Assembly: GCA_018710805.1 (NCBI GenBank)
Contig: DVJG01000205.1
Coordinates: 1 to 14,352 of the forward strand
Source of the DNA: Candidatus Faecousia faecipullorum
Lineage (GTDB): Bacteria; Bacillota; Clostridia; Oscillospirales; Oscillospiraceae
Length of the DNA stretch: 14,352 nt
Direction: 5' to 3'
A model generated the notes under the pieces. That model was not told the origin of the DNA. It did not search any database and worked only from the letters and a program-made list of their open reading frames with translations. Shown piece by piece: positions 6,110-12,653 of the stretch; positions within the stretch are counted from its first letter, which is position 1; each line of letters opens with the position of its first letter. Made by a program: the position numbers and the translations under genes.

Positions 6110-6135
6110 AAAAAAAGAACGCCCCTTTCGGGACG
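6110..6135 (-). terminator. Second terminator downstream of the putative large RNA
   Basis: On the minus strand CGTCCC/GGGGCG (one G-T pair) closes a GAAA tetraloop and is followed by TTCTTTTTTT, a typical intrinsic terminator. The only feature upstream of it on this strand before mnmG is the non-coding unit. Confidence 0.75.
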
Positions 6136-6144
6136 GAACATTTT

Positions 6145-6812
6145 AAAAAGCGAAATGACCCTTGACTACATGCATCTTGCCATCGACACATTTTTGCGTA
6201 GCCAAGGGTCATTTCTGTTCACTCTTATTATCTAACATCATTGGTTAACCTCTCTTTCTACGGATTGACGGTCATTTCTTTCCCTGTTTCCACTCCGCAA
6301 CGCTTACATTTTCCTTTTTATCCCTTTCAGCGGGATGCTCTTATAAGTGCGATTTGGTTTTGGATAGAAATTCCGCCTGATATATGGTTTCCTTTTCTTC
6401 AAATTTCCCAGCTGCGACAATCTATCTTCGGCATTCTGCTTATCATTGGTCCGATGCTTTGGATCGCTTTAGACTTTGTTTTTTGCTAAACCTAAGATTA
6501 CTACCTTACGCCTTTGCCGAAAACAGTTCTTTATAGCTTATTCCTTTTGCTATCTGCCATTTGCTTTTGCTTTTTTGCCTTTCCCATCTACATCCTCTGT
6601 CGCCTAGGACCTAAGGAAACCTTTGAAAGAAGTCTGCCCAAAGTTCAAATCCGGATACATTTTCTTTCTCACTGGATAATTCGTACTTCCTACATTGTAT
6701 GCTGTACTACTTACTCGCCTTTGGCTTTTCGTACCGTAACTTTGTATGATGTCCTTATTATTTTTGTGTTCAGGTTTTGTATGGATTTTTATCTTGGGTT
6801 TCTCTTCTTTGT
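6145..6812 (-). ncRNA. Candidate large structured non-coding RNA (about 0.67 kb)
   Basis: No open frame here has a ribosome site, and the longest ones look like chance frames. Composition is unlike the genes around it: a hand count of 6721-6780 gives 20 G/C and 40 purines of 60 on the minus strand. A clear promoter lies just upstream (6819-6847) and an intrinsic terminator at the 3' end. The two ends can pair: CTG-AA-CAC at 6766-6773 with GTG-AA-CAG at 6215-6222, and ACATCAT at 6746-6752 with ATGATGT at 6235-6241. Local hairpins include CTTTG/CAAAG (6639-6643 with 6621-6625), ATAGC/GCTAT (6549-6553 with 6533-6537) and ATCCC/GGGAT (6332-6336 with 6320-6324). Size, composition and 5'-3' closure resemble the class of large ornate RNAs (OLE, GOLLD, ROOL), but I cannot assign it to any of them. 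A decayed gene or mobile-element remnant remains possible. Confidence 0.5.
6152..6215 (-). terminator. First terminator of the putative large RNA
   Basis: A 13-bp perfect stem GAAATGACCCTTG/CAAGGGTCATTTC (6203-6215 with 6152-6164), extended by CTAC/GTAG after one mismatch, closes a loop of about 25 nt. On the minus strand it is followed by CGCTTTTTAAAA. On the plus strand no T-run follows, so the orientation is minus. Confidence 0.7.
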
Positions 6813-6818
6813 GACTAT

Positions 6819-6847
6819 AAGATAGCACAGAAATTTTCTTTTTGCAA
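6819..6847 (-). promoter_or_regulatory. Promoter of the putative large RNA
   Basis: On the minus strand TTGCAA (6842-6847) and TATCTT (6819-6824) are separated by exactly 17 bp. Transcription would start near 6812. No ribosome site or start codon follows at a usable distance. Confidence 0.65.
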
Positions 6848-6855
6848 GACGTAAT

Positions 6856-6889
6856 ATTGTATAAATTGACGGCATTTGATTTATACAAT
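6856..6889. promoter_or_regulatory. Operator-like palindrome upstream of the RNA promoter
   Basis: Perfect 11-bp inverted repeat ATTGTATAAAT-N12-ATTTATACAAT, eight bases upstream of the -35 box at 6842-6847. Size and spacing suit a dimeric regulator. It could instead be a transcript-end hairpin, but neither side has a T-run. Confidence 0.5.
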
Positions 6890-6923
6890 TTGCAGATTTC
6901 GCGTTTTAACTTGTATATCTCTC

Positions 6924-6952
6924 TTGACTTTAAAATGGGGAAGTGCTAGGAT
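6924..6952 (+). promoter_or_regulatory. Possible plus-strand promoter facing mnmG
   Basis: TTGACT (6924-6929), 17 bp, then TAGGAT (6947-6952). A transcript from here would meet the hairpin at 6959-6987 at once, so it may be a chance match or drive a very short RNA. Confidence 0.3.
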
Positions 6953-6958
6953 AAATTT

Positions 6959-6987
6959 GATGGGCGGCCAAAAAATGGCCGCCCATC
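6959..6987 (-). terminator. Terminator hairpin after mnmG
   Basis: A 12-bp perfect stem GATGGGCGGCCA/TGGCCGCCCATC with an A5 loop, 26 bases after the mnmG stop. The more T-rich tail (CATTTCTTTT region) lies on the plus-strand side, so it can act in both directions. Confidence 0.7.
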
Positions 6988-7013
6988 ATTTCTTTTGAGA
7001 TAAAAAGTTCCGA

Positions 7014-8885
7014 TTATGCCCGATTTTGTTCCAGCCAGATCAGGAGCACGGCGATGTCCGCCGGGCTGACGCCGGAAATTCTTCCCGCCTGGCCGATGGA
7101 CAGGGGCCGAATGGCGGAGAGCTTCTGCCTTGCCTCCAGACGAAGCCCGCCGATGGATTCATAATCCAAATCCCCGGGCAGGCGCCGGGATTCCTCTTTT
7201 TTGAATTCCTCCACCTGCTTTTCCTGCCGCGCCAGATACCCGGCGTATTTGATTTGGATTTCCACCTCTTCCGTCACGGCAGCGGGGAGGTCCGGACGCT
7301 CCGGATCAAAGGGGGCGATATCCCCGTAGCTCACCTGGGGGCGGCGCAGAAGGTCCGCAAGCCTGGCGGAATTTGCCACAGGCGCCGTGCCCTTTGCCGC
7401 CAGCATGGCGTTGAGGGCTTCCGAGGAAGCCACGCCGGTTCCCTCCAGCCGGGCAGTCTCCCGGCGAACGGCTTCGTATTTTTCCTCCACCTGCCGCAGA
7501 CGCGCCTGGGGCACCAGGCCGATTTCCGCGCCGATTTTCGTCAGACGCTGGTCGGCGTTGTCCTGACGGTGGAGCAGGCGGTACTCTGAACGGCTGGTCA
7601 TGATGCGGTAGGGCTCTTCCGTGCCCTTCGTCACCAGATCGTCAATGAGGGTGCCGATGTAGCTGGTTTCCCGGGTCAGAATCAGAGGCGGTTTTCCCTG
7701 GATTTTCAGGGAAGCGTTGATGCCTGCCACCAGGCCCTGGACGGCGGCCTCCTCATAGCCGGAGGTGCCGTTGAACTGGCCTGCGCCGTAGAGGCCGGAG
7801 ACGCACTTGGTCTCCAGGGTGGGCAGAAGCTGGGTGGGGTCCACGCACTCATATTCGATGGCGTAGGCCGGACGCATCATCTCCGCGTGCTCCAGCCCTG
7901 GGACGGTGTGCAGCATTGCCAGCTGCACGTCCTCGGGGAGGCTGCTGGAAAAGCCCTGGATGTACATTTCCTCGGTGTTGAGACCGCAGGGCTCGATGAA
8001 GAGCTGATGCCGGGGCTTGTCGGCAAAGCGCACCACCTTCGTTTCGATGCTGGGGCAGTACCGGGGTCCCACGCCGGAAATGGTGCCGTCGTACATGGGG
8101 CTTCTCGCCAGGTTCGCCCGGATGATCTCGTGGGTTTTTTCATTGGTGTAGGTCAGGTAGCACACGGCGGTGTTGGTGACCTTGTGGGTGGTGCGGAAGG
8201 AGAAGGGCTCCGCGGTGTCGTCTCCCGGCTGGAGCTCCATTTTGGAAAAGTCGATGCTCCGGCGGTTCACCCGGGGCGGCGTTCCGGTTTTGAACCGGCG
8301 AAGGCGCAGGCCCAGGGACCGCAGGTTGTCCGCCAGACCCACCGAGGGGTGCATGCCGTCGGGACCCGAGGGGATGACGCTCTCGCCTGTGATGATGGTG
8401 GAGTCCAGGTAGGTTCCCGTGGCGATGATGACGGCTTTGGCGGAATACTCCGCCCCCAGCTGGGTGAGAACCCCGGTAACGGAGCCGTTTTCCACCAGGA
8501 TTTCCGTGATCTGGGCCTGCTTCAGCTCCAGATTTTCCTGGAGCTCCAGGGCGTGCTTCATATACTGCTGATAGGCCCGGCGGTCGGCCTGGGCCCGGAG
8601 GGAGTGGACGGCGGGCCCTTTGCCCCGGTTCAGCATCCGGTACTGGATGCAGCTGTGATCTGCGGCAATGCCCATTTCCCCGCCCAGGGCGTCCAGCTCC
8701 CGGACCAGGTGGCCCTTGCCCGTGCCGCCGATGGCGGGGTTGCAGGGCATATTGCCTACGGCGTCCAGATTGATGGTGAAGAGAATGGTGTGGTTTCCAA
8801 GCCGGGCCGCCGCAAGCGCCGCCTCGATGCCGGCGTGGCCGGCGCCGATTACCGCCACATCACAGCTTCCTGCGTGATAGGTCAT
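7014..8885 (-). CDS. mnmG: tRNA uridine-5-carboxymethylaminomethyl modification enzyme MnmG (GidA)
   Basis: A 623-residue protein of normal family length. The N-terminus has the FAD-binding Rossmann motif VIGAGHAGIEAA (GAGHAG at 14-19), followed by the MnmG signature NPAIGGTGKGHLVRE (49-63) and NRGKGPAVHSLRAQADR (86-102). The C-terminus carries the helical domain that contacts MnmE and tRNA (ending PADIAVLLIWLEQN). MnmG, with MnmE, uses FAD, NADH, GTP and a methylene-tetrahydrofolate carbon to modify U34 in tRNAs reading split codon boxes, in the cytoplasm. No mnmE is present in this window. Its ATG overlaps the trmB stop (ATGA), so translation of the two is probably coupled and transcription comes from the trmB promoter. 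Confidence 0.97.
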   Translation of the reverse strand: MTYHAGSCDVAVIGAGHAGIEAALAAARLGNHTILFTINLDAVGNMPCNPAIGGTGKGHLVRELDALGGEMGIAADHSCIQYRMLNRGKGPAVHSLRAQADRRAYQQYMKHALELQENLELKQAQITEILVENGSVTGVLTQLGAEYSAKAVIIATGTYLDSTIITGESVIPSGPDGMHPSVGLADNLRSLGLRLRRFKTGTPPRVNRRSIDFSKMELQPGDDTAEPFSFRTTHKVTNTAVCYLTYTNEKTHEIIRANLARSPMYDGTISGVGPRYCPSIETKVVRFADKPRHQLFIEPCGLNTEEMYIQGFSSSLPEDVQLAMLHTVPGLEHAEMMRPAYAIEYECVDPTQLLPTLETKCVSGLYGAGQFNGTSGYEEAAVQGLVAGINASLKIQGKPPLILTRETSYIGTLIDDLVTKGTEEPYRIMTSRSEYRLLHRQDNADQRLTKIGAEIGLVPQARLRQVEEKYEAVRRETARLEGTGVASSEALNAMLAAKGTAPVANSARLADLLRRPQVSYGDIAPFDPERPDLPAAVTEEVEIQIKYAGYLARQEKQVEEFKKEESRRLPGDLDYESIGGLRLEARQKLSAIRPLSIGQAGRISGVSPADIAVLLIWLEQNRA

Positions 8886-9571
8886 AGGGTTTCGTCCTCT
8901 TTGGGGGCCTTTTTCTCCTCGGGGGGAAGGAGGAAGGGCTTACATACCACCTCGCAGCGGTGGATGGGGGTGCCCAGGGTGTGGAACTTTTCCTCATAGC
9001 CCGTCATAACGCCCACCACGCCGTTGGCGTGGAGGTCGTCGGTGAGATTTTTGACGGTGAGGCCGCAGGCGGCGAACTCTTCCACAGAGAAGGCGAACAG
9101 CGGGGCGTTGTCGGTTTTGAAGTGGATTTCCCCGCCCTCCCGGACCACCCGGCAGTACTTATCCAGGAAGCCCCGGTGGGTCAGGCGGCGTTTGGCGTTT
9201 TTCTTCCGGGGCCAGGGGTCCGGGAAGTTGATGAACAGACGGTCGATTTCCGCTCCGGCAAAGATGTCCTCCATGCTGGCAACGTCCATATCAATGTAGA
9301 AGACGTTGCGAAGACCCATGGCCTGGGCCTTTTCCATGGCCACCACCATGGCCTCCCGGCACCGCTCCACGGCGATGAGGAGCACGTCGGGATTCTGTGC
9401 CGCGGTTTCGGCGGTGAATTTTCCCTTGCCGCAGCCCACTTCCACCCAGAGCGCGGAAGCGTCGGGCTTCAGGCTGCGCCAGTTTCCTTTCAGGGCGGCG
9501 GGGCCCGCAATCCGCAGAGCGGCACATTTTTCCATCCGGGGGTCCAGGTTCTTCATTTTTCGCATTCGCAT
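8882..9571 (-). CDS. trmB: tRNA (guanine-N7)-methyltransferase TrmB
   Basis: A 229-residue class I methyltransferase that makes m7G46 in tRNA from S-adenosylmethionine. The SAM site is VEVGCGKG at 43-50. Family signatures are INFPDPWPRKK (114-124), RRLT (128-131), TDN (153-155) and TGYEEKF (190-196). A longer frame reaches 9634, but GGAGG at 9580-9584 stands eight bases before the ATG at 9571, which gives the typical MRMRK start. The longer frame would also run through the promoter at 9606-9634 and begin upstream of the transcript. First gene of the trmB-mnmG unit. Confidence 0.95.
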   Translation of the reverse strand: MRMRKMKNLDPRMEKCAALRIAGPAALKGNWRSLKPDASALWVEVGCGKGKFTAETAAQNPDVLLIAVERCREAMVVAMEKAQAMGLRNVFYIDMDVASMEDIFAGAEIDRLFINFPDPWPRKKNAKRRLTHRGFLDKYCRVVREGGEIHFKTDNAPLFAFSVEEFAACGLTVKNLTDDLHANGVVGVMTGYEEKFHTLGTPIHRCEVVCKPFLLPPEEKKAPKEDETL

Positions 9572-9605
9572 GAGGGTATCCTCCAAATTTTCACGTTTGG
9601 GCACC

Positions 9606-9634
9606 ATTATAGCAGACTTTTCCTGGAGAGACAA
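9606..9634 (-). promoter_or_regulatory. Sigma-A promoter of trmB-mnmG
   Basis: On the minus strand TTGTCT (9629-9634) and a perfect TATAAT (9606-9611) are 17 bp apart, with the ribosome site about 22 bases past the -10 box. Confidence 0.75.
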
Positions 9635-9828
9635 GGTGAAATAAGGGAGAAATCCGGGGAAAATGGGCAGAAGATTTTAGGAAACGTGGCAAAAGGAAAA
9701 CCTTCCCGGGGCCGGTGCGTCTCCTGCCGGGACCTCTTGGAAGCTTCCGGATTTTTCCTCTTTTGGCACAATGCTGAAATCCCTCCCAGGGGGATGGAAT
9801 ATTTGGGCGAAATCCAGTACTTTCGAGG
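9635..9828. other. Non-coding gap between trmB and cooS promoters
   Basis: This stretch of about 190 bases separates two divergent promoters. I see no gene in it: the open frame crossing it on the plus strand is an antisense continuation through trmB with no ribosome site. There are short local palindromes (GGAAGCTTCC near 9740) but no recognisable riboswitch or repeat. Confidence 0.5.
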
Positions 9829-9857
9829 TTGACTTTTTCTGTTTCTATTGGTATAAT
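9829..9857 (+). promoter_or_regulatory. Strong sigma-A promoter of the cooS-cooC-acsB operon
   Basis: TTGACT (9829-9834) and TATAAT (9852-9857) with 17 bp between them. The leader to the TTG start would be about 66 bases and includes the hairpin at 9868-9885. Confidence 0.85.
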
Positions 9858-9867
9858 ATTATCGATT

Positions 9868-9885
9868 TTCTATGATTCCATAGAA
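9868..9885 (+). promoter_or_regulatory. Inverted repeat at the transcription start of cooS
   Basis: TTCTATG-ATTC-CATAGAA, a perfect 7-bp inverted repeat that begins about 10 bases after the -10 box. It could be an operator overlapping the start site or a 5'-end RNA hairpin that stabilises the message; there is no T-run, so it is not a terminator. Confidence 0.45.
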
Positions 9886-9929
9886 GGGTCATTGTATGCT
9901 TTTGAATCACATAATAGGAGGAAATCATT

Positions 9930-11834
9930 TTGAAGGATTGGGCATCTTTAACCACCATCGAAGAGATGGAAGCTGCCACCAACTCTCTGCTGGAAAACGC
10001 ACAGAAGGTTGGCGCTGATACCTGGCAGCAGCGGGTCAAGAACCAGACCCCTCACTGCGGCTTTGGCGAGTCCGGCACCTGCTGCCGTATCTGCTCCATG
10101 GGCCCCTGCCGCATCACCAAGAAAGCTCCCCGCGGCATCTGCGGCTGCGATGTTCATGGCATCGTGGGCCGTAACTACCTGCGTTTCACCGCCGGTGGTA
10201 CCGCGGCACACTCCGACCACGGCCGTGAGATCATGCACACCCTGCACCAGACCAAGGAAGGCGGCAACTACCAGGTCAAGGACCCTGAGAAGCTGCTCCG
10301 CATCGCCAAGGAATGGGGCGTGGAGACCGAGGGCAAGGACATCTACGACCTGGCTCACGAAATGGCTGAGATCGGCCTGATGGAGTACGGCAAGCCCTTC
10401 GGCACCCAGATGTTTGCCAAGCGGGCTCCCGAATACACCCAGCAGCTGTGGGAGAAGGCGGAAATCACCCCCCGCGCCATTGACCGGGAAATTTCCACCG
10501 CTCTGCACATGACCCACATGGGCTGCTCTTCCCTGCCCGAAGCTCTGATCCGTCAGTCCCTGCGTGCCGGTCTGTCCGACGGCTGGGGCGGTTCCATGAT
10601 GGGCACCGAGTTCTCCGACGTTATGTTCGGCACTCCCAAGCCTGTGGACACCACCGCCAACATCGGCGTTATGGAGAAGGACAATGTCAACATCGTTGTT
10701 CACGGCCATGACCCCTCCCTGTCCGAGATGATCGTCTACTACGCCAACGACCCCGAGATGATCGCCTACGCCAAGAGCCTGGGCGCCAAGGGCATCACCG
10801 TGTCCGGCGTCTGCTGCACCTCCAACGAGGTTGCCATGCGTCACGGCATCCCCATGGCCGGCAACTTCCTGAACCAGGAGAACGTGGTCCTCACCGGCGC
10901 CTGCGAAGCTATCGTTGTGGACGTGCAGTGCATCTTCCCCGCTCTGGGACCCCTGAGCAAGTGCTTCCATACCAAGTTCATCACCACCTCTCCCATTGCC
11001 CGGATGCCCGACTCCGAGTTCATCCAGTTCCATGCCGAGACTGCCGGCGAGAACGCCAAGGCAATCGTGAAGATGGCCATTGAGAACTTCCAGAACCGGA
11101 ACCAGGACCTGGTGAACATCCCCAACCAGAAGCAGAACGCCCGGGTGGGCTACTCCGTGGAAGCCATCCTCAAGGTCCTCGACGGCGTTGCCAACTCCCA
11201 GGTGGACGAGTTCGGCACCACCAAGCCTCTGCTGGAGTGCGTGACCTCCGGTGTCCTGCGGGGCGCTGTGGCTATGGTCGGCTGCAACAACCCCAAGATC
11301 CGTCCCGACTCCGCTCACATCGGCCTCATGAAGAAGATGCTGGAAAACGACATCATCCTGATCGTCTCCGGCTGCTCCGCTCAGGCTGCTGCCAAGGCAG
11401 GTCTCATGGACCCCGTGAAGGCCAAGGAGTACTGCGGCGACGGCCTCAAGCGCGTGTGCGAACTGGCCGGCATTCCTCCTGTCCTGCACATGGGCTCCTG
11501 CGTGGATATCTCCCGTATGCTGATCCTGGCTGCCCAGCTGTCCAAGGATTCCGGCATCCCCATCTCCAAGCTGCCTGTGGTTGGCTGCGCTCCCGAATGG
11601 ATGTCCGAGAAGGCCGTCTCCATCGGCAACTACGTTGTGGCTACCGGTCTGGAAACCTTCCTGGGCGTGGACCCCTACTCCAAGGGCTCCGAGGAAGTCA
11701 CCGAGCTGCTGCAGGGTGAGCACGGCATCAACGACTGGGTCGAGGCCAAGTTCGTTGTGGATACCGACATCGAGTCCCTGGGTGACAAGATGATCGCCTG
11801 CATCGAGGCCAAGCGGGATGCTCTGGGCATCTGA
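9930..11834 (+). CDS. cooS: Anaerobic Ni-Fe carbon monoxide dehydrogenase, catalytic subunit
   Basis: A 634-residue protein, the usual length for CooS/AcsA. It interconverts CO and CO2 and feeds CO to acetyl-CoA synthase in the Wood-Ljungdahl pathway. The N-terminal cysteines CGFGESGTCCRICSMGPC (43-60: Cys43, 51, 52, 55, 60) and Cys71 in GICG match the D- and B-cluster ligands. All expected C-cluster ligand positions are present: VHGH (257-260), GVCC (293-296), DVQC (Cys334), GCNN (Cys452), GCSAQ (Cys482) and MGSC (Cys524). The catalytic-base region EWMSEKA (556-562) with Lys561 is intact, so the enzyme should be active. The start is TTG at 9930 with AGGAGG eight bases upstream. It is the first gene of the operon, 37 bases before cooC. 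Codon choice is strongly biased, as in highly expressed genes. Confidence 0.96.
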   Translation: MKDWASLTTIEEMEAATNSLLENAQKVGADTWQQRVKNQTPHCGFGESGTCCRICSMGPCRITKKAPRGICGCDVHGIVGRNYLRFTAGGTAAHSDHGREIMHTLHQTKEGGNYQVKDPEKLLRIAKEWGVETEGKDIYDLAHEMAEIGLMEYGKPFGTQMFAKRAPEYTQQLWEKAEITPRAIDREISTALHMTHMGCSSLPEALIRQSLRAGLSDGWGGSMMGTEFSDVMFGTPKPVDTTANIGVMEKDNVNIVVHGHDPSLSEMIVYYANDPEMIAYAKSLGAKGITVSGVCCTSNEVAMRHGIPMAGNFLNQENVVLTGACEAIVVDVQCIFPALGPLSKCFHTKFITTSPIARMPDSEFIQFHAETAGENAKAIVKMAIENFQNRNQDLVNIPNQKQNARVGYSVEAILKVLDGVANSQVDEFGTTKPLLECVTSGVLRGAVAMVGCNNPKIRPDSAHIGLMKKMLENDIILIVSGCSAQAAAKAGLMDPVKAKEYCGDGLKRVCELAGIPPVLHMGSCVDISRMLILAAQLSKDSGIPISKLPVVGCAPEWMSEKAVSIGNYVVATGLETFLGVDPYSKGSEEVTELLQGEHGINDWVEAKFVVDTDIESLGDKMIACIEAKRDALGI

Positions 11835-11871
11835 TTTACTGAAAAACTGTTAAGCACGAGGTCTTTTTCCA

Positions 11872-12642
11872 ATGAAAGTAGCGATTACCGGTAAGGGTGG
11901 TGTAGGCAAGACCACCTTGTCCTCCACATTGGCCCGGCTGTATGCCGACGAAGGCCGGACGGTTCTGGCCGCCGATGTGGACCCGGATGCCAACCTGGGC
12001 CTGGCCCTGGGCCTAAGCCAGGAGGAAGTGGACGCCATCGTCCCCATCTCCAAAATGCGTACCCTGGTGGAAGAACGCACCGGCGCCACCGCCGCCAACA
12101 AGTTCTTTAAGCTCAACCCCTATGTGGCAGACATTCCGGATACCTTCTCCAAGGATATCAACGGCGTGAAACTGCTGGTCATGGGCACCGTGGATGTAGG
12201 CGGCAGCGGCTGTGTCTGCCCGGAGCACGTGATGCTCAAATCCATCCTCTCCGCCCTGACCTACCGGAAAAACGACGTGGTCATCATGGACATGGAAGCC
12301 GGACTGGAACACCTGGGACGGGGCACCGCCGGGAATATGGACCAGTTTATCGTGGTCATCGAACCCGGCGCCCGGTCGGTGCAGACCTATCACAACGTCA
12401 AGCGCCTGGCCAAGGACCTGGGGGTCAAGCAGGTGCGGGTGGTGGCCAACAAGGTTCGGGATGCCCGGGATGAGGAATTCATCCGCAGCGTGATTCCTGA
12501 GGAGGATCTGCTGGGCTTTATCCACTACAACCTGGAGATCATGGACGCGGACCGTCAGGGAAAGTCTCCCTACGACTGTAGCCCCACGGCAATCGAAGAA
12601 ATTCGGAAAATCAAAGCAATTTTAGATCGTGACGAACAATAG
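11872..12642 (+). CDS. cooC: CooC, CO dehydrogenase nickel-insertion ATPase
   Basis: A 256-residue P-loop ATPase of the MinD/SIMIBI class. The deviant Walker A is GKGGVGKTT at 7-15 (Lys8 and Lys13), DVDPDANLG at 36-44 follows, and the switch-like MDMEAGLEHLGRGT lies at 139-152. Cys114 and Cys116 form the CxC motif (GCVC) by which CooC dimers bind nickel. The protein inserts nickel into the C-cluster of CO dehydrogenase in the cytoplasm, at the cost of ATP. It lies between cooS and acsB in the same operon. An AcsF-type role, serving acetyl-CoA synthase, is an alternative that motifs alone do not exclude. The ribosome site (CGAGGT about ten bases before the ATG) is weaker than those of its neighbours, suggesting lower output. 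The TAG stop overlaps the ribosome site of acsB. Confidence 0.93.
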   Translation: MKVAITGKGGVGKTTLSSTLARLYADEGRTVLAADVDPDANLGLALGLSQEEVDAIVPISKMRTLVEERTGATAANKFFKLNPYVADIPDTFSKDINGVKLLVMGTVDVGGSGCVCPEHVMLKSILSALTYRKNDVVIMDMEAGLEHLGRGTAGNMDQFIVVIEPGARSVQTYHNVKRLAKDLGVKQVRVVANKVRDARDEEFIRSVIPEEDLLGFIHYNLEIMDADRQGKSPYDCSPTAIEEIRKIKAILDRDEQ

Positions 12643-12653
12643 GAGGATATACC

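Noticed and set aside
6241..6825. Two plus-strand frames that read like hydrophobic membrane proteins
   Set aside because: They share one frame broken by stops near 6487 and 6493, have no ribosome site, and are rich in Phe and Leu only because the strand is pyrimidine-rich. The promoter and terminators point to the other strand.
6604..6888. Minus-strand 94-codon frame inside the putative RNA
   Set aside because: It starts with TTG upstream of the predicted promoter, has no ribosome site and matches no family I know.
9572..9634. Longer trmB start at 9634
   Set aside because: It would begin in the promoter's -35 box; the ribosome site and family N-terminus support 9571.
9764..9785. Sigma-54-like TGGCAC sequence upstream of cooS
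   Set aside because: The -12 element at the required spacing is not TTGC(A/T), and a strong sigma-A promoter lies downstream.
8960..9832. Plus-strand frame crossing trmB and the gap before cooS
   Set aside because: No ribosome site, antisense to a well-supported gene, and no recognisable protein motif in its unique part.
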